A DNA stretch of 60,573 bases from contig JAIYDW010000046.1 of assembly GCA_027487315.1 (NCBI GenBank), forward strand, positions 1 to 60,573. The letters run 5' to 3'. Below are positions 26,015 through 34,287 of this stretch, piece by piece. This DNA comes from Verrucomicrobiaceae bacterium (GTDB lineage Bacteria; Verrucomicrobiota; Verrucomicrobiia; Verrucomicrobiales; Verrucomicrobiaceae). The notes under the pieces are model-generated. The model had not been told where the DNA came from. It did not search any database and saw nothing but the letters and a program-made list of their open reading frames with translations. The position numbers were made by a program, and so were the translations under genes. Positions within the stretch are counted from its first letter, which is position 1. Each line of letters starts with the position of its first letter.

Positions 26015-27411
26015 CCGATCACCTCCTTTCCCAATCGCGACAACAACCAGCAATGTTTGCCAGCCGCCGTCTTTTCCACCTCCTTCACCTCGACCAACCT
26101 GAGATCAAAATCCTCCCCAAGTTTCGCATTCAACCCATCACGAATACTCACCAACCGCGCCGACCTCCAATGGGCTCCTGGTTGATATCTGAACTCAACT
26201 AAACCCGGAATCGACTGGAAGAACTGGACCGCAAGCAATCCCTCAAAAATGTCGTCATGCATGTTGATCGCCGTCAATGACACTCGTCGGCTATTACTAC
26301 TCACGAGAAACTCGTATTCACGCCCCACGACTTCACCAACTTCAGTCATCGGCAACTCACCCTCAATCTCATCTGGTATCTTGACATAATCGCCCGTCCG
26401 GTAACGAATCAGGGGCATGACATCGTTGTGGAATGAAGTCCCAATGATCTCTCGGTGAGAAGTCTCGTTTGGAGGACCAAACTCGACGTAGCCGTAACCC
26501 GGCCAGAAATACAAATGGTTGGAACGCCGCCCCTGACCCGCTAAAACAACCCTCTCACTATGCCCATACCAATGAAAAACGGGCGCCTCGAAGTGTGCCT
26601 CTAAAAATGTCTGCGATTCGGGACTCAACTTCTCAGACCCACACAAAATCGATGTGAAACGAAATTCCAGTTTCGCATCTCGCTCCAACATTCCTCGAGC
26701 AAGCGCAAGAGCAGCGCTGGGATAGGCATGCAGATGCCTGGGCTTGAATCGGTTCAGCGCACTCAAGTATTCGGGAAATCGCTCCCGAGTAAGGTGATAA
26801 GATGATAGCACCAACCAATTCCGACCGGCATCGTAGTAGCAAACACTCCCATCCGAATCACGGCTCGTCACCGCCCCCCTAATGACTGCCGTCGGATCTC
26901 CCGATTGATAACCTCTTCGCCTCCATTGAGCCTCCAGATAGGCCTGTTCCTTCGCTCGACTGACTCCCTTATGCAAATAGAACCCCACGGGAACACCAGA
27001 CGATCCTCCCGTTGACATGTAAAGCCGGGATGAGGCGGCAATCCGCTGATTGAGCATCGCGTCACGATGAAGAATCAGGTCTTCTTTTGAGAGCATCGGA
27101 TACTCCACCAACTCGGATAGATCTTCAAATCGCAATGGATCAACCCCATGTTCTAAGAATCGGCGTTGATAATATGGGCTCAAGGCTGCGGCACGTAGAG
27201 ATCTCCTGACCGCCTCGGTCTGATACGCAATCCGAGCTTCCATTGACCAGTCTTCTGACTCAGTGGCTTCTTTTGCGAACCTGCCAAAGTTTCTTCCATG
27301 CCTCCATCCAGGAGGTAACTGACGATAGGCCAATCCAATACCCGTCTTGACTATCTGAGGAGCACCCTCATAAAGTCTCCTCAACGGATAGAGCCGATCC
27401 TCAATCGACAT
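26011..27411 (-). CDS. CapK/PaaK-like adenylate-forming enzyme
   Basis: This is 466 residues. Adenylation signature: Y-M-S-T-G-G-S-S-G-V-P at 131-141, and R-Y-R-T-G-D-Y-V near 335, with W-Y-G-H-S-E-R before it. It belongs to the phenylacetate-CoA ligase/coenzyme F390 synthetase superfamily, whose CapK subgroup is found in capsule clusters. It probably activates a carboxylate (an acid substituent or a uronic acid) as an adenylate. It starts 4 bases after the methyltransferase stop and overlaps the WecG-like gene. Confidence 0.85.
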   Translation of the reverse strand: MSIEDRLYPLRRLYEGAPQIVKTGIGLAYRQLPPGWRHGRNFGRFAKEATESEDWSMEARIAYQTEAVRRSLRAAALSPYYQRRFLEHGVDPLRFEDLSELVEYPMLSKEDLILHRDAMLNQRIAASSRLYMSTGGSSGVPVGFYLHKGVSRAKEQAYLEAQWRRRGYQSGDPTAVIRGAVTSRDSDGSVCYYDAGRNWLVLSSYHLTRERFPEYLSALNRFKPRHLHAYPSAALALARGMLERDAKLEFRFTSILCGSEKLSPESQTFLEAHFEAPVFHWYGHSERVVLAGQGRRSNHLYFWPGYGYVEFGPPNETSHREIIGTSFHNDVMPLIRYRTGDYVKIPDEIEGELPMTEVGEVVGREYEFLVSSNSRRVSLTAINMHDDIFEGLLAVQFFQSIPGLVEFRYQPGAHWRSARLVSIRDGLNAKLGEDFDLRLVEVKEVEKTAAGKHCWLLSRLGKEVIG

Positions 27412-27414
27412 GTC

Positions 27415-28041
27415 TCATGCAACGTGTGCTCCCGGCTTTTCGCCCTCAATGTAGATACTGTTTTCTGGACGGTTATCTATCAGCTCCACATCTTCGCAAC
27501 GCCCCTGTCTGTATTCCCACGCTTTGACATGATTAAATCCATTCCGACCCAGCAAGTCGCACATCGATCGTTCAGTGTACATCCATTGATGACGATTCTT
27601 CGCGCTCGATCGACTGCACTCGAATATGCCTTGTAGCATCGCCGAAGGATCTTCCGGGTCGTATAGATTAACACAATACTGAAGACTCGGAACGACGATC
27701 CGGACAACACCTCCTGGCTGCAGGACACGATAGATCTCCTTCACCAACGATTCCGCGTCCCAACTGAACAAATGCTCCATCATGTGTGAACTGAAGACGC
27801 TGCTGCAACTTGCGTCTGGTATCGGAAGTGGCCTGCAAACATTCATGTATTTCAGGTCTTTGAAGACCCCTCGTTGATGTTCTTCAAATCTGTCACTCGT
27901 CATCCGGCCTGCTTTGTAAAGGAGCCAGGCAAGACCCGGAACCTTTGCTACCCAGATATGGGGTGTGATATCGGTATTGATCCACCCGGCTTTTGGGTCG
28001 TTAAACGCCCCCAGATGAAGCTTGATAGGCTTTGCGGTCAT
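27415..28041 (-). CDS. Class I SAM-dependent methyltransferase
   Basis: This is 208 residues from ATG 28041, which has AGGAG 8 bases upstream and leaves a 28-base gap after the DUF362 gene. Motif I is reduced (K-L-H-L-G-A-F), but I-N-T-D-I-T-P, the E-H-L-F-S-W block after S-S-H-M-M, and V-L-Q-P-G-G-V-V-R-I-V-V-P-S are typical of methyltransf_11-like enzymes in surface polysaccharide clusters. Probably methylates a sugar or lipid intermediate; substrate unknown. Confidence 0.82.
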   Translation of the reverse strand: MTAKPIKLHLGAFNDPKAGWINTDITPHIWVAKVPGLAWLLYKAGRMTSDRFEEHQRGVFKDLKYMNVCRPLPIPDASCSSVFSSHMMEHLFSWDAESLVKEIYRVLQPGGVVRIVVPSLQYCVNLYDPEDPSAMLQGIFECSRSSAKNRHQWMYTERSMCDLLGRNGFNHVKAWEYRQGRCEDVELIDNRPENSIYIEGEKPGAHVA

Positions 28042-28069
28042 TTCTTTACTCCTGATACTCCGATCAATA

Positions 28070-29455
28070 CTAGGACGCCTTAATCTCGCCCTTTTCAATT
28101 GCACCTACCCAACCAAAATGGGGCCGGAAGTTAAATCCATCTTCGCGACTAAACGCGCTCAATGGCACGTTCCACGGCGAGTGATTCGATACAATCTGAA
28201 TTGCCTCATAAGCGAAATCAACAATGCGCAGCTTCGTTACAGCGAAACAACCCGTCAAAAGCCGAATCTTCCTCCAATCAAAGCCCATCAAGGCGCAACA
28301 GACTGAATCTACGGCAACGGGATTCGCACCTGCCACAATAACTCCACATGGCTTTCGATCTGGAGACATCGGACCATTGCCTTCCCCTGCAACAATACAG
28401 TCCACCACGGCCAAATACCTTATGGGCTTAGTTCGATACAGCCCCTGTCCGTCGTAGTGGAACAGACATTTGTTCAAATCGACCACCATGCGCCAACACG
28501 TATCATTGCCGTGCCAATTGCCACTTCGCACAACCTTTTGAGTATCGCCAAAAACCAATCGACCCACCTTTTTGATGGGAACGAAAAGCCTGCTTAACAA
28601 TCTCTTGCCAAACAAGAACCGTTTAATGTGTCCCATCCATGAATGCTCAAGTCTCGACTTAAGGGTCCCGGCCGGAAACTGATCCCCCCCTTGCTCGGGG
28701 GTGCCTTCAGTATGATGAGGCAGCCAGTTTTTATTGGCATTGATACCAACGAGATTCTTCAGCGCACAAGTCATGCCCACCTTCTTATGGCACTTCAATT
28801 TGGGAATATTGATAAGCACATCCGCATCCATCGGCGTGCGGCTAAGCATGTATTCGTGAGTCGTTTTATGATGTCGTTCGTTTGTCTCCGCCATGTTATA
28901 GCTAGCCCCATACAACTGGCCTAAACCCTGAAATCCGACGAACTCACTGTCGGAGTCTAATCGAATGTGAGTGGACCCAAGTGGATCACCCGGCAACTCG
29001 GCTTTCGATACAGTAACGCCATCCACCGATTGCCATTCTTCTGGACGAAGATCAAGTATCTCAATCGTCAATGTCGGCCACCGATTGCGGCATCGTTCAA
29101 GCAAGGCATCCAGCTCGCAGTACCTTCTCAACGCTGCAAACGAAGAGTCTGTTTGTGGGGCATCACATATCGTGATGCTTCCTGCTTCCGATAACTTGGG
29201 GGCTACCCAGTGAATCACCCCTTCGATCACATCGGGATGAGTCACCACATGCTCCCACTGATTCGGTCCGGGAAAGCGTTCATCATGCTCCTTCACCCAG
29301 TTGGGTTTAATAACCACCCTGTCCCCACGTTGCACAAAGCCTGCGCCTAGTTGCAGCGCGTCGATCGCCGCCGCCACTTGGCCAACGGTTGCACCCCGAT
29401 CACCATATTCCTTTGCCCCATTCCAAACCGAAACCGTTGAACTTGCAAATGTCAT
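28070..29455 (-). CDS. DUF362 domain-containing protein
   Basis: This is 461 residues from ATG 29455, which overlaps the acyltransferase stop (ATGA). DUF362 signature: V-V-I-K-P-N-W-V (49-56), the central L-I-N-I-P-K-L-K-C-H with K-V-G-M-T-C-A-L-K-N-L-V-G, and C-G-V-I-V-A-G-A-N-P-V-A-V-D-S-V near residue 380. There is no iron-sulfur ferredoxin domain, unlike some members. His-rich spots (N-E-R-H-H-K-T-T-H-E; W-L-P-H-H-T) stand out. Function is unknown in the family. It lies two genes downstream of larC, in the same coupled chain. Confidence 0.85.
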   Translation of the reverse strand: MTFASSTVSVWNGAKEYGDRGATVGQVAAAIDALQLGAGFVQRGDRVVIKPNWVKEHDERFPGPNQWEHVVTHPDVIEGVIHWVAPKLSEAGSITICDAPQTDSSFAALRRYCELDALLERCRNRWPTLTIEILDLRPEEWQSVDGVTVSKAELPGDPLGSTHIRLDSDSEFVGFQGLGQLYGASYNMAETNERHHKTTHEYMLSRTPMDADVLINIPKLKCHKKVGMTCALKNLVGINANKNWLPHHTEGTPEQGGDQFPAGTLKSRLEHSWMGHIKRFLFGKRLLSRLFVPIKKVGRLVFGDTQKVVRSGNWHGNDTCWRMVVDLNKCLFHYDGQGLYRTKPIRYLAVVDCIVAGEGNGPMSPDRKPCGVIVAGANPVAVDSVCCALMGFDWRKIRLLTGCFAVTKLRIVDFAYEAIQIVSNHSPWNVPLSAFSREDGFNFRPHFGWVGAIEKGEIKAS

Positions 29456-30648
29456 GTTGCGGCCTGCAGAGAATTTTGATTTATCTTTTTCAGTAGTCGA
29501 CTTCGCCACGCCATCAATGCGCCCTCTAATGGCGGCCCGATCCACGCCAGAATGGGCAGAAGCACAATCATATAAAAGCCAAATCGAACCAACGGGTGTA
29601 CGCTCCAGGAGCTTGGAAGTAAGGGCATTCCAAATTCATCGAGAAGGTGTAAGAGTTGAAAGTGCAGCAAATAGCATGGATAGCTAAACCGCCCGAGCCA
29701 TCGGCATGTCGTACTGATCGATTTTGAGGCATTTCCAAGACCAACATGCCGGGCTCCCGCAATCGACAAGAAGATCCCTGGAAGAGCCACCCACGAACCC
29801 ATGTGCACAGACCAAGCAGGGTATTGAAGGTATCGAAGTGTGAAGAGAAATGTCATGCCAATTCCAAAGGCAATCAGTCCTCCCACCCAAACACGGCGGC
29901 TCACAGTGGCAGCAAAAGCATCCCAGTTCGTCGCTAGCCAAGCTCCGCAGAGCCATAACGGAAAAAGCGCACTCAATGCCCAAAGGCCGTCCACAAACGC
30001 ACGCTCGTCAATTCGATGGTGCTGAGCCCCTGCCCAAACAATTAGAATCACACCAATTAGGCCAATGCTGCACCACATTCCCACAGAGAATGCACGACTC
30101 AACCGCCTACCAGTCAAAATCAATAACAAGGGCCATGCAGAATAGAAGATCATCTCACAACTCAGGCTCCAGGAAGGATCATACGAAGGATAGGTATTCG
30201 TGAAAATCTGCAAACTGAAAAGACTAGCCCAAAACTGTCGTGTAGGCACATGCCCATCAAATCCCCCAATTGCCGGCGCGACCTTATAAGTGATAACTGC
30301 GAGTGCTAATCCGACTAGAAAAAGGGGATAGATTCGACTCAGCCGGGCCAGCATGTAGGGCCCAATCTTGAAACGTCCCTCTCTGAGACTCCGGCCTATC
30401 GACAACTGAATACAAAAGCCGGAGATCACAAAAAAACACCAAACCCATTGCTCCCCGGTTCCAAAGATAGCCCTCAAAAACCGCCAAATCGGAGGATTCT
30501 CTGAAAAGTCCCATCCATAGATTCGGGATACAGCCAAATCGAACGCATGAGAACCAAACACTAGCAAGGCTGCCACGCCGCGAAGGGCATCAATGAACAA
30601 CTCTGTGCCTTGATCGACTCGATTCAGCCCTGGGTGATTAGTCCTCAA
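29452..30648 (-). CDS. Acyltransferase family 3 (OafA/YrhL-like) membrane protein
   Basis: The protein has 398 residues with about ten membrane helices. The N-terminal motif F-I-D-A-L-R-G-V-A-A-L-L-V-F-G-S-H with the catalytic-type His, F-F-V-I-S-G-F, and R-L-S-R-I-Y-P-L-F are those of the O-acetyltransferase family. It likely acetylates or succinylates a sugar of the repeat unit at the membrane. The only reasonable start is TTG 30648, overlapping the larC stop (TTGA), with no clear ribosome-binding site: it should depend on coupling to larC translation. Confidence 0.85.
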   Translation of the reverse strand: MRTNHPGLNRVDQGTELFIDALRGVAALLVFGSHAFDLAVSRIYGWDFSENPPIWRFLRAIFGTGEQWVWCFFVISGFCIQLSIGRSLREGRFKIGPYMLARLSRIYPLFLVGLALAVITYKVAPAIGGFDGHVPTRQFWASLFSLQIFTNTYPSYDPSWSLSCEMIFYSAWPLLLILTGRRLSRAFSVGMWCSIGLIGVILIVWAGAQHHRIDERAFVDGLWALSALFPLWLCGAWLATNWDAFAATVSRRVWVGGLIAFGIGMTFLFTLRYLQYPAWSVHMGSWVALPGIFLSIAGARHVGLGNASKSISTTCRWLGRFSYPCYLLHFQLLHLLDEFGMPLLPSSWSVHPLVRFGFYMIVLLPILAWIGPPLEGALMAWRSRLLKKINQNSLQAAT

Positions 30649-31844
30649 TGCTTGTGCGGGTGACCGTGTGAATGCTCATGCACATACCGAGCTGCTGTTT
30701 CAGCGGCCACATAGACTTCACGCAGCGGAACGTTGGCAACTCGTGCAAGCCGACGGCAATCTTCAAACTCAGGCGCATACTTGTGGGCCCCACCTGGCAA
30801 ATGCGCCACTTTGACGAAGGTTTTCCCGAAGGGCGTATCCACTTCGATACGGTCCCGATTCAACAGACTCCGCTGAAGGTCCTTCTCTCGAACGCCAAGC
30901 GAGCTTGTTTCGGTCAAGATCAGACTGCGCATGGCTTCCTTATCCTGTGGCTTGGAGATCACACTCAGGACCACGCCCGGACGATTCTTCTTCATGTGCG
31001 TGGGAGTCATCGTCACATCGAGTGCGCCTGCATCAAACATTCGCTCCATCAAGTGCTCATAGTGTTCCGGATTCTGATCATCAATGTTGGTCTCCAGAAT
31101 CGAAACGATATCCGTATCGAAGGTCGCTGTGTCAGCCTGGCCGATGAAAACTCGGAGCAAGTTTGGAATGACCAGATTCCAACTTCCCGCACCGTATCCC
31201 ACCGACTCAAGCAGCATCGATGGTAAATTCCCGAATCGAGACGACAGGTGCTTTAACAATGCCGCCCCAGTCGGCGTGACCAGTTCCGCTTGGATCGGTG
31301 ACCCCGTAATGGGCAATCCCTTCATGATACCCACCGCCGCCGGAGCAGGAAGCGGAATTTGGCCATGAGCGCCATTGATAAATCCCCTCCCAAGCGGAAA
31401 CGGACTGCATTCAATCCTCTCGATTCCGAGATGCTCTACTGCCGCGATGCTGCCGCATATGTCAATGATAGCGTCCTCACCACCCACTTCGTGCAAATGC
31501 ACTTCCTCAATGGGCATTCCATGAATCTTCGCTTCCTCGGCTGCAATGATACGTACTACTTCAAGGGATCGCCGCTTAACCGATTCCGTCAAAGTGCTCT
31601 CTCGAATCACTCTTTCAATTTCAGGCAATGGTCTGGCATGTGGTTGGGGCCCAACCACGACATCTACCTTGATCGCCGTAAATCCATTTTTGTCGACTCG
31701 TTGTGTTTGCAGTTCCCACTCCGATATCGGCAACTTGCCCAATTCACTACGCAGCCATCCGACATCCAGTCCACTGTCGATCAAAGCACCAAGGATCATG
31801 TCTCCACTGGCACCGGCAATGAGGTCAAAATAGGCAGTCTTCAT
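30645..31844 (-). CDS. larC: Nickel-pincer cofactor biosynthesis protein LarC
   Basis: This is 399 residues in one frame; in Lactobacillus plantarum larC is split by a programmed frameshift. It starts M-K-T-A-Y-F-D-L-I-A-G-A-S-G-D-M, contains E-V-H-L-H-E-V-G-G-E-D-A-I-I-D (115-129) and T-N-I-D-D-Q-N-P-E-H-Y. The C-terminal tail H-E-H-S-H-G-H-P-H-K-H is strikingly His-rich and probably binds nickel. LarC is the CTP-dependent cyclometallase that inserts Ni into the pincer nucleotide. It follows larB (134-base gap) and overlaps the acyltransferase. Confidence 0.92.
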   Translation of the reverse strand: MKTAYFDLIAGASGDMILGALIDSGLDVGWLRSELGKLPISEWELQTQRVDKNGFTAIKVDVVVGPQPHARPLPEIERVIRESTLTESVKRRSLEVVRIIAAEEAKIHGMPIEEVHLHEVGGEDAIIDICGSIAAVEHLGIERIECSPFPLGRGFINGAHGQIPLPAPAAVGIMKGLPITGSPIQAELVTPTGAALLKHLSSRFGNLPSMLLESVGYGAGSWNLVIPNLLRVFIGQADTATFDTDIVSILETNIDDQNPEHYEHLMERMFDAGALDVTMTPTHMKKNRPGVVLSVISKPQDKEAMRSLILTETSSLGVREKDLQRSLLNRDRIEVDTPFGKTFVKVAHLPGGAHKYAPEFEDCRRLARVANVPLREVYVAAETAARYVHEHSHGHPHKH

Positions 31845-31978
31845 GTATATCGATAACGAACCTTCACTACACTCAAGAGCAATTGACTTTTCTCACTTGC
31901 CAAAAAACGATACGCACTCTAAACCGCTTCATCCATCGCTCGTTCAAACACGAAAAGATTCGACTATCTCTGCATTCT
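31845..31978. other. Intergenic gap larB-larC
   Basis: At 134 bases this is the longest gap in the locus between larC and the flippase. It is A+T-rich. I see no gene, terminator or clear promoter in it, though a promoter for larC and downstream genes could lie here. Confidence 0.4.
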
Positions 31979-32737
31979 TTACTCTCCGCTAAGGCCATTG
32001 AGAATCCGTTGGGCAGCAACCGCCGCCCCATATCCATTGTCTATATTCATCACACACACCCCAGAAGCGCAGGTGGTCAGCATAGTCAAAAGAGCTGCAT
32101 AACCGTTTTGCCCAACTCCATATCCAACACTCGTCGGAACTGCAATCACTGGGCACCCGACTAGCCCGCCCACTACTCCCGGCAAAGCGCCTTCCATACC
32201 AGCAACGACAATTAAGACAGCGCAGGAACGCAGTTCTTCTAGCTTTCCCAAAATCCGATGCAGGCCTGCAACCCCTACATCTTGGATCCGATTCACAGTC
32301 CAGCCCGAAAACTCAAGAATCCGGGCGGCTTCTTCTGCCACGGGCATATCCGAAGTCCCTGCAGAAATGACTCCAATCTCTAGCTTGGTAGAACGGCTTG
32401 GAAATCGCCCAATCGAGAATACGCGTGATGTTGAGTCATAGACTCCCTCTGGAAAGCGCCCAAATAAAGTTTCACCACAACTTAAATCCACTCGAGTTGC
32501 CACCGCTGCACCTTGCGAATCAAAAAGAACTTTGAGCGCGTCTGCCACCTGTTGATGTGTCTTGCCTTCGGCAAACACAGCCTCTACAAATCCTTGTCTC
32601 AGTAAACGATGTGTGTCTGCCAGTATGCCTGCGGCTTCCCGAAATGGCAGTGTCCTCAGAGTTTCCATCGCTACAAGCGGTGTCAGCCTACCATCGCGAA
32701 CGGATTCAAGTAGACTCTCTATATCCTCAGGTCTCAT
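31979..32737 (-). CDS. larB: Nickel-pincer cofactor biosynthesis protein LarB
   Basis: This is 252 residues from ATG 32737, which overlaps the larE stop as ATGA. The C-terminal two thirds is an AIR-carboxylase (PurE-like) fold: G-V-I-S-A-G-T-S-D-M-P-V-A-E-E-A near 122, V-A-G-M-E-G-A-L-P-G-V-V-G-G-L, and P-T-S-V-G-Y-G-V then G-Y-A-A-L-L-T-M-L. LarB carboxylates and hydrolyses nicotinic acid adenine dinucleotide to the dicarboxylated mononucleotide, the first step of the pincer cofactor. The next steps are LarE and LarC, both adjacent. Confidence 0.93.
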   Translation of the reverse strand: MRPEDIESLLESVRDGRLTPLVAMETLRTLPFREAAGILADTHRLLRQGFVEAVFAEGKTHQQVADALKVLFDSQGAAVATRVDLSCGETLFGRFPEGVYDSTSRVFSIGRFPSRSTKLEIGVISAGTSDMPVAEEAARILEFSGWTVNRIQDVGVAGLHRILGKLEELRSCAVLIVVAGMEGALPGVVGGLVGCPVIAVPTSVGYGVGQNGYAALLTMLTTCASGVCVMNIDNGYGAAVAAQRILNGLSGE

Positions 32738-33537
32738 GGTGTATTCAAGAGCGGGGCATTCATGCTGCCTTGGCGAAGTCCTTCCATATCGAGCGTAACG
32801 TAGAGCCAACCCAATTCCCTTAGTCCCCCTACCAGAGATTGCGAATGCTGGATAACAAAATTGAAATCTGAGGTAGGCACCTCAATTCGAGCCACATCCC
32901 CATGGTGTCGAACTCGTAGAGCGCCAATTCCAAGCGACTTGACAAAAGCTTCAGCATTCTCGATTCTCCGAAGCAACTCAGTAGTTACCTTTGTTCCATA
33001 CGGAATACGCGAGGCTAAACAGGCTGCGGCAGGCTTGTCCCAAACGGTCAATCCTAGAATCAAGGCGGCTTCACGCACCTCAGCTTTGGTAAAACCCAAT
33101 TCATTCAGTGGACTCTTAACTCCGTGTCTTATCGCCGCCGCTCGCCCCGGCCGTAGATCCTGCGTATCCTCAGCATTCATTCCATCTACCAGAACCGAAC
33201 CATTATCCAGTCCTCTGGCCTTTTCCAAAAGCGCGCGGTACACATGATCTTTGCAAAAAAAACACCGGTTGGGCGCATTGGCCTGATAATCAGGATCATC
33301 CGTTTCAGAAGTCTCCATTTCCTGCAATTGCCACCCGCGCACCTTGGCCTGTTGAATGGCCTCATCTCTCTCCACACGTGGCAGACTGGGCGACACCGCC
33401 AACACGCCAATACAGTTCTTCTCAAGTACTTGGTGGGCAACACACATCACTAGGCTGCTATCCACTCCACCGGAGTACGCAACCACCACAGAAGCTTGAA
33501 CCTCAAACCACGCGCGTAACCGACTCAGCTTTTTCAT
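32734..33537 (-). CDS. larE: ATP-dependent sacrificial sulfur transferase LarE
   Basis: This is 267 residues. PP-loop ATPase signature A-Y-S-G-G-V-D-S-S-L at 20-29, and the sulfur-donor segment A-A-A-C-L-A-S-R-I-P-Y-G with Cys173, which corresponds by motif to the sacrificial Cys176 of L. plantarum LarE. N-R-C-F-F-C-K at 90-96 adds two further Cys. LarE adenylates the LarB product and donates sulfur from its own Cys. It lies 11 bases downstream of the EpsI gene. No lactate racemase gene (larA) is in the window. Confidence 0.93.
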   Translation of the reverse strand: MKKLSRLRAWFEVQASVVVAYSGGVDSSLVMCVAHQVLEKNCIGVLAVSPSLPRVERDEAIQQAKVRGWQLQEMETSETDDPDYQANAPNRCFFCKDHVYRALLEKARGLDNGSVLVDGMNAEDTQDLRPGRAAAIRHGVKSPLNELGFTKAEVREAALILGLTVWDKPAAACLASRIPYGTKVTTELLRRIENAEAFVKSLGIGALRVRHHGDVARIEVPTSDFNFVIQHSQSLVGGLRELGWLYVTLDMEGLRQGSMNAPLLNTP

Positions 33538-33548
33538 GCCCTATTGCC

Positions 33549-34277
33549 TCAGACTCCTTTCCGTTCAGCTATCATCCAGTCCTTCTGGATTTTTGGGACC
33601 AACTCTTTGATCAGTCTTACCATGACATCGGTGGTCTCCTGTGATGTTCGGATGCGTTCTCCTGTCTTATCTGGATCAATACCCTCTGTTACCTTAGCCA
33701 AGACACTCACGTAAGCCCATCGATGATTCACATTTCTAGTCACACTATCCCAGGCCGTTAACCAGATTCGTTCGGCGTGACTGGAGGTCGTCACGTCGTC
33801 ACCCACGAACCAATACAGATAATGTGCTCGCAAAGGAACAGCTGGACCAGCATCCACTTGAATCAACCTCTCGATGTAAAGATCCTTCACTTTGAGAAAA
33901 CGTCCCGGACTGATTTCAATCGGCACAGTCGTGCTATTCAGCAAGGTCCAACCCTGGCCAGTCAAACAGACCTCTGGTCGGTGAATACTTCTTCTTTCGG
34001 CCCCTGCCCGCACCAAAGTCACTTCAACTTGGTCGCTTGTCCCAGCACCGTATCTCGCCGTTTGATATCGCATCCTCACCATCTCTGTGTCTTCGGGCAA
34101 CAATCTCTTTTCCTCTTCACTCATCGATCCCGACTCACCCAAGAAGCGATCTACCCCACTAGGCAATCGCATGACCACCCCACTATCCATTTCGGTCTTC
34201 ATCTCGGGTGCCAAGCGGCAAGCCATGACTCCGGCCAGCCCAAGTAGAAATACCACTGCCAATCTCAACCAAATCAT
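33549..34277 (-). CDS. Exosortase-associated protein, EpsI family
   Basis: This is 242 residues. It has one N-terminal membrane segment (IWLRLAVVFLLGLAGVMACR), then the EpsI domain with the hallmark R-S-I-H-R-P-E-V-C-L-T-G-Q-G-W and Y-L-Y-W-F-V-G. EpsI is encoded next to, or fused with, exosortases. ATG 34277 is used; a GTG directly before it is also possible. Role: believed to assist exosortase-dependent sorting or polysaccharide export; the mechanism is unknown. Confidence 0.88.
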   Translation of the reverse strand: MIWLRLAVVFLLGLAGVMACRLAPEMKTEMDSGVVMRLPSGVDRFLGESGSMSEEEKRLLPEDTEMVRMRYQTARYGAGTSDQVEVTLVRAGAERRSIHRPEVCLTGQGWTLLNSTTVPIEISPGRFLKVKDLYIERLIQVDAGPAVPLRAHYLYWFVGDDVTTSSHAERIWLTAWDSVTRNVNHRWAYVSVLAKVTEGIDPDKTGERIRTSQETTDVMVRLIKELVPKIQKDWMIAERKGV

Positions 34278-34287
34278 CACGATTAAC

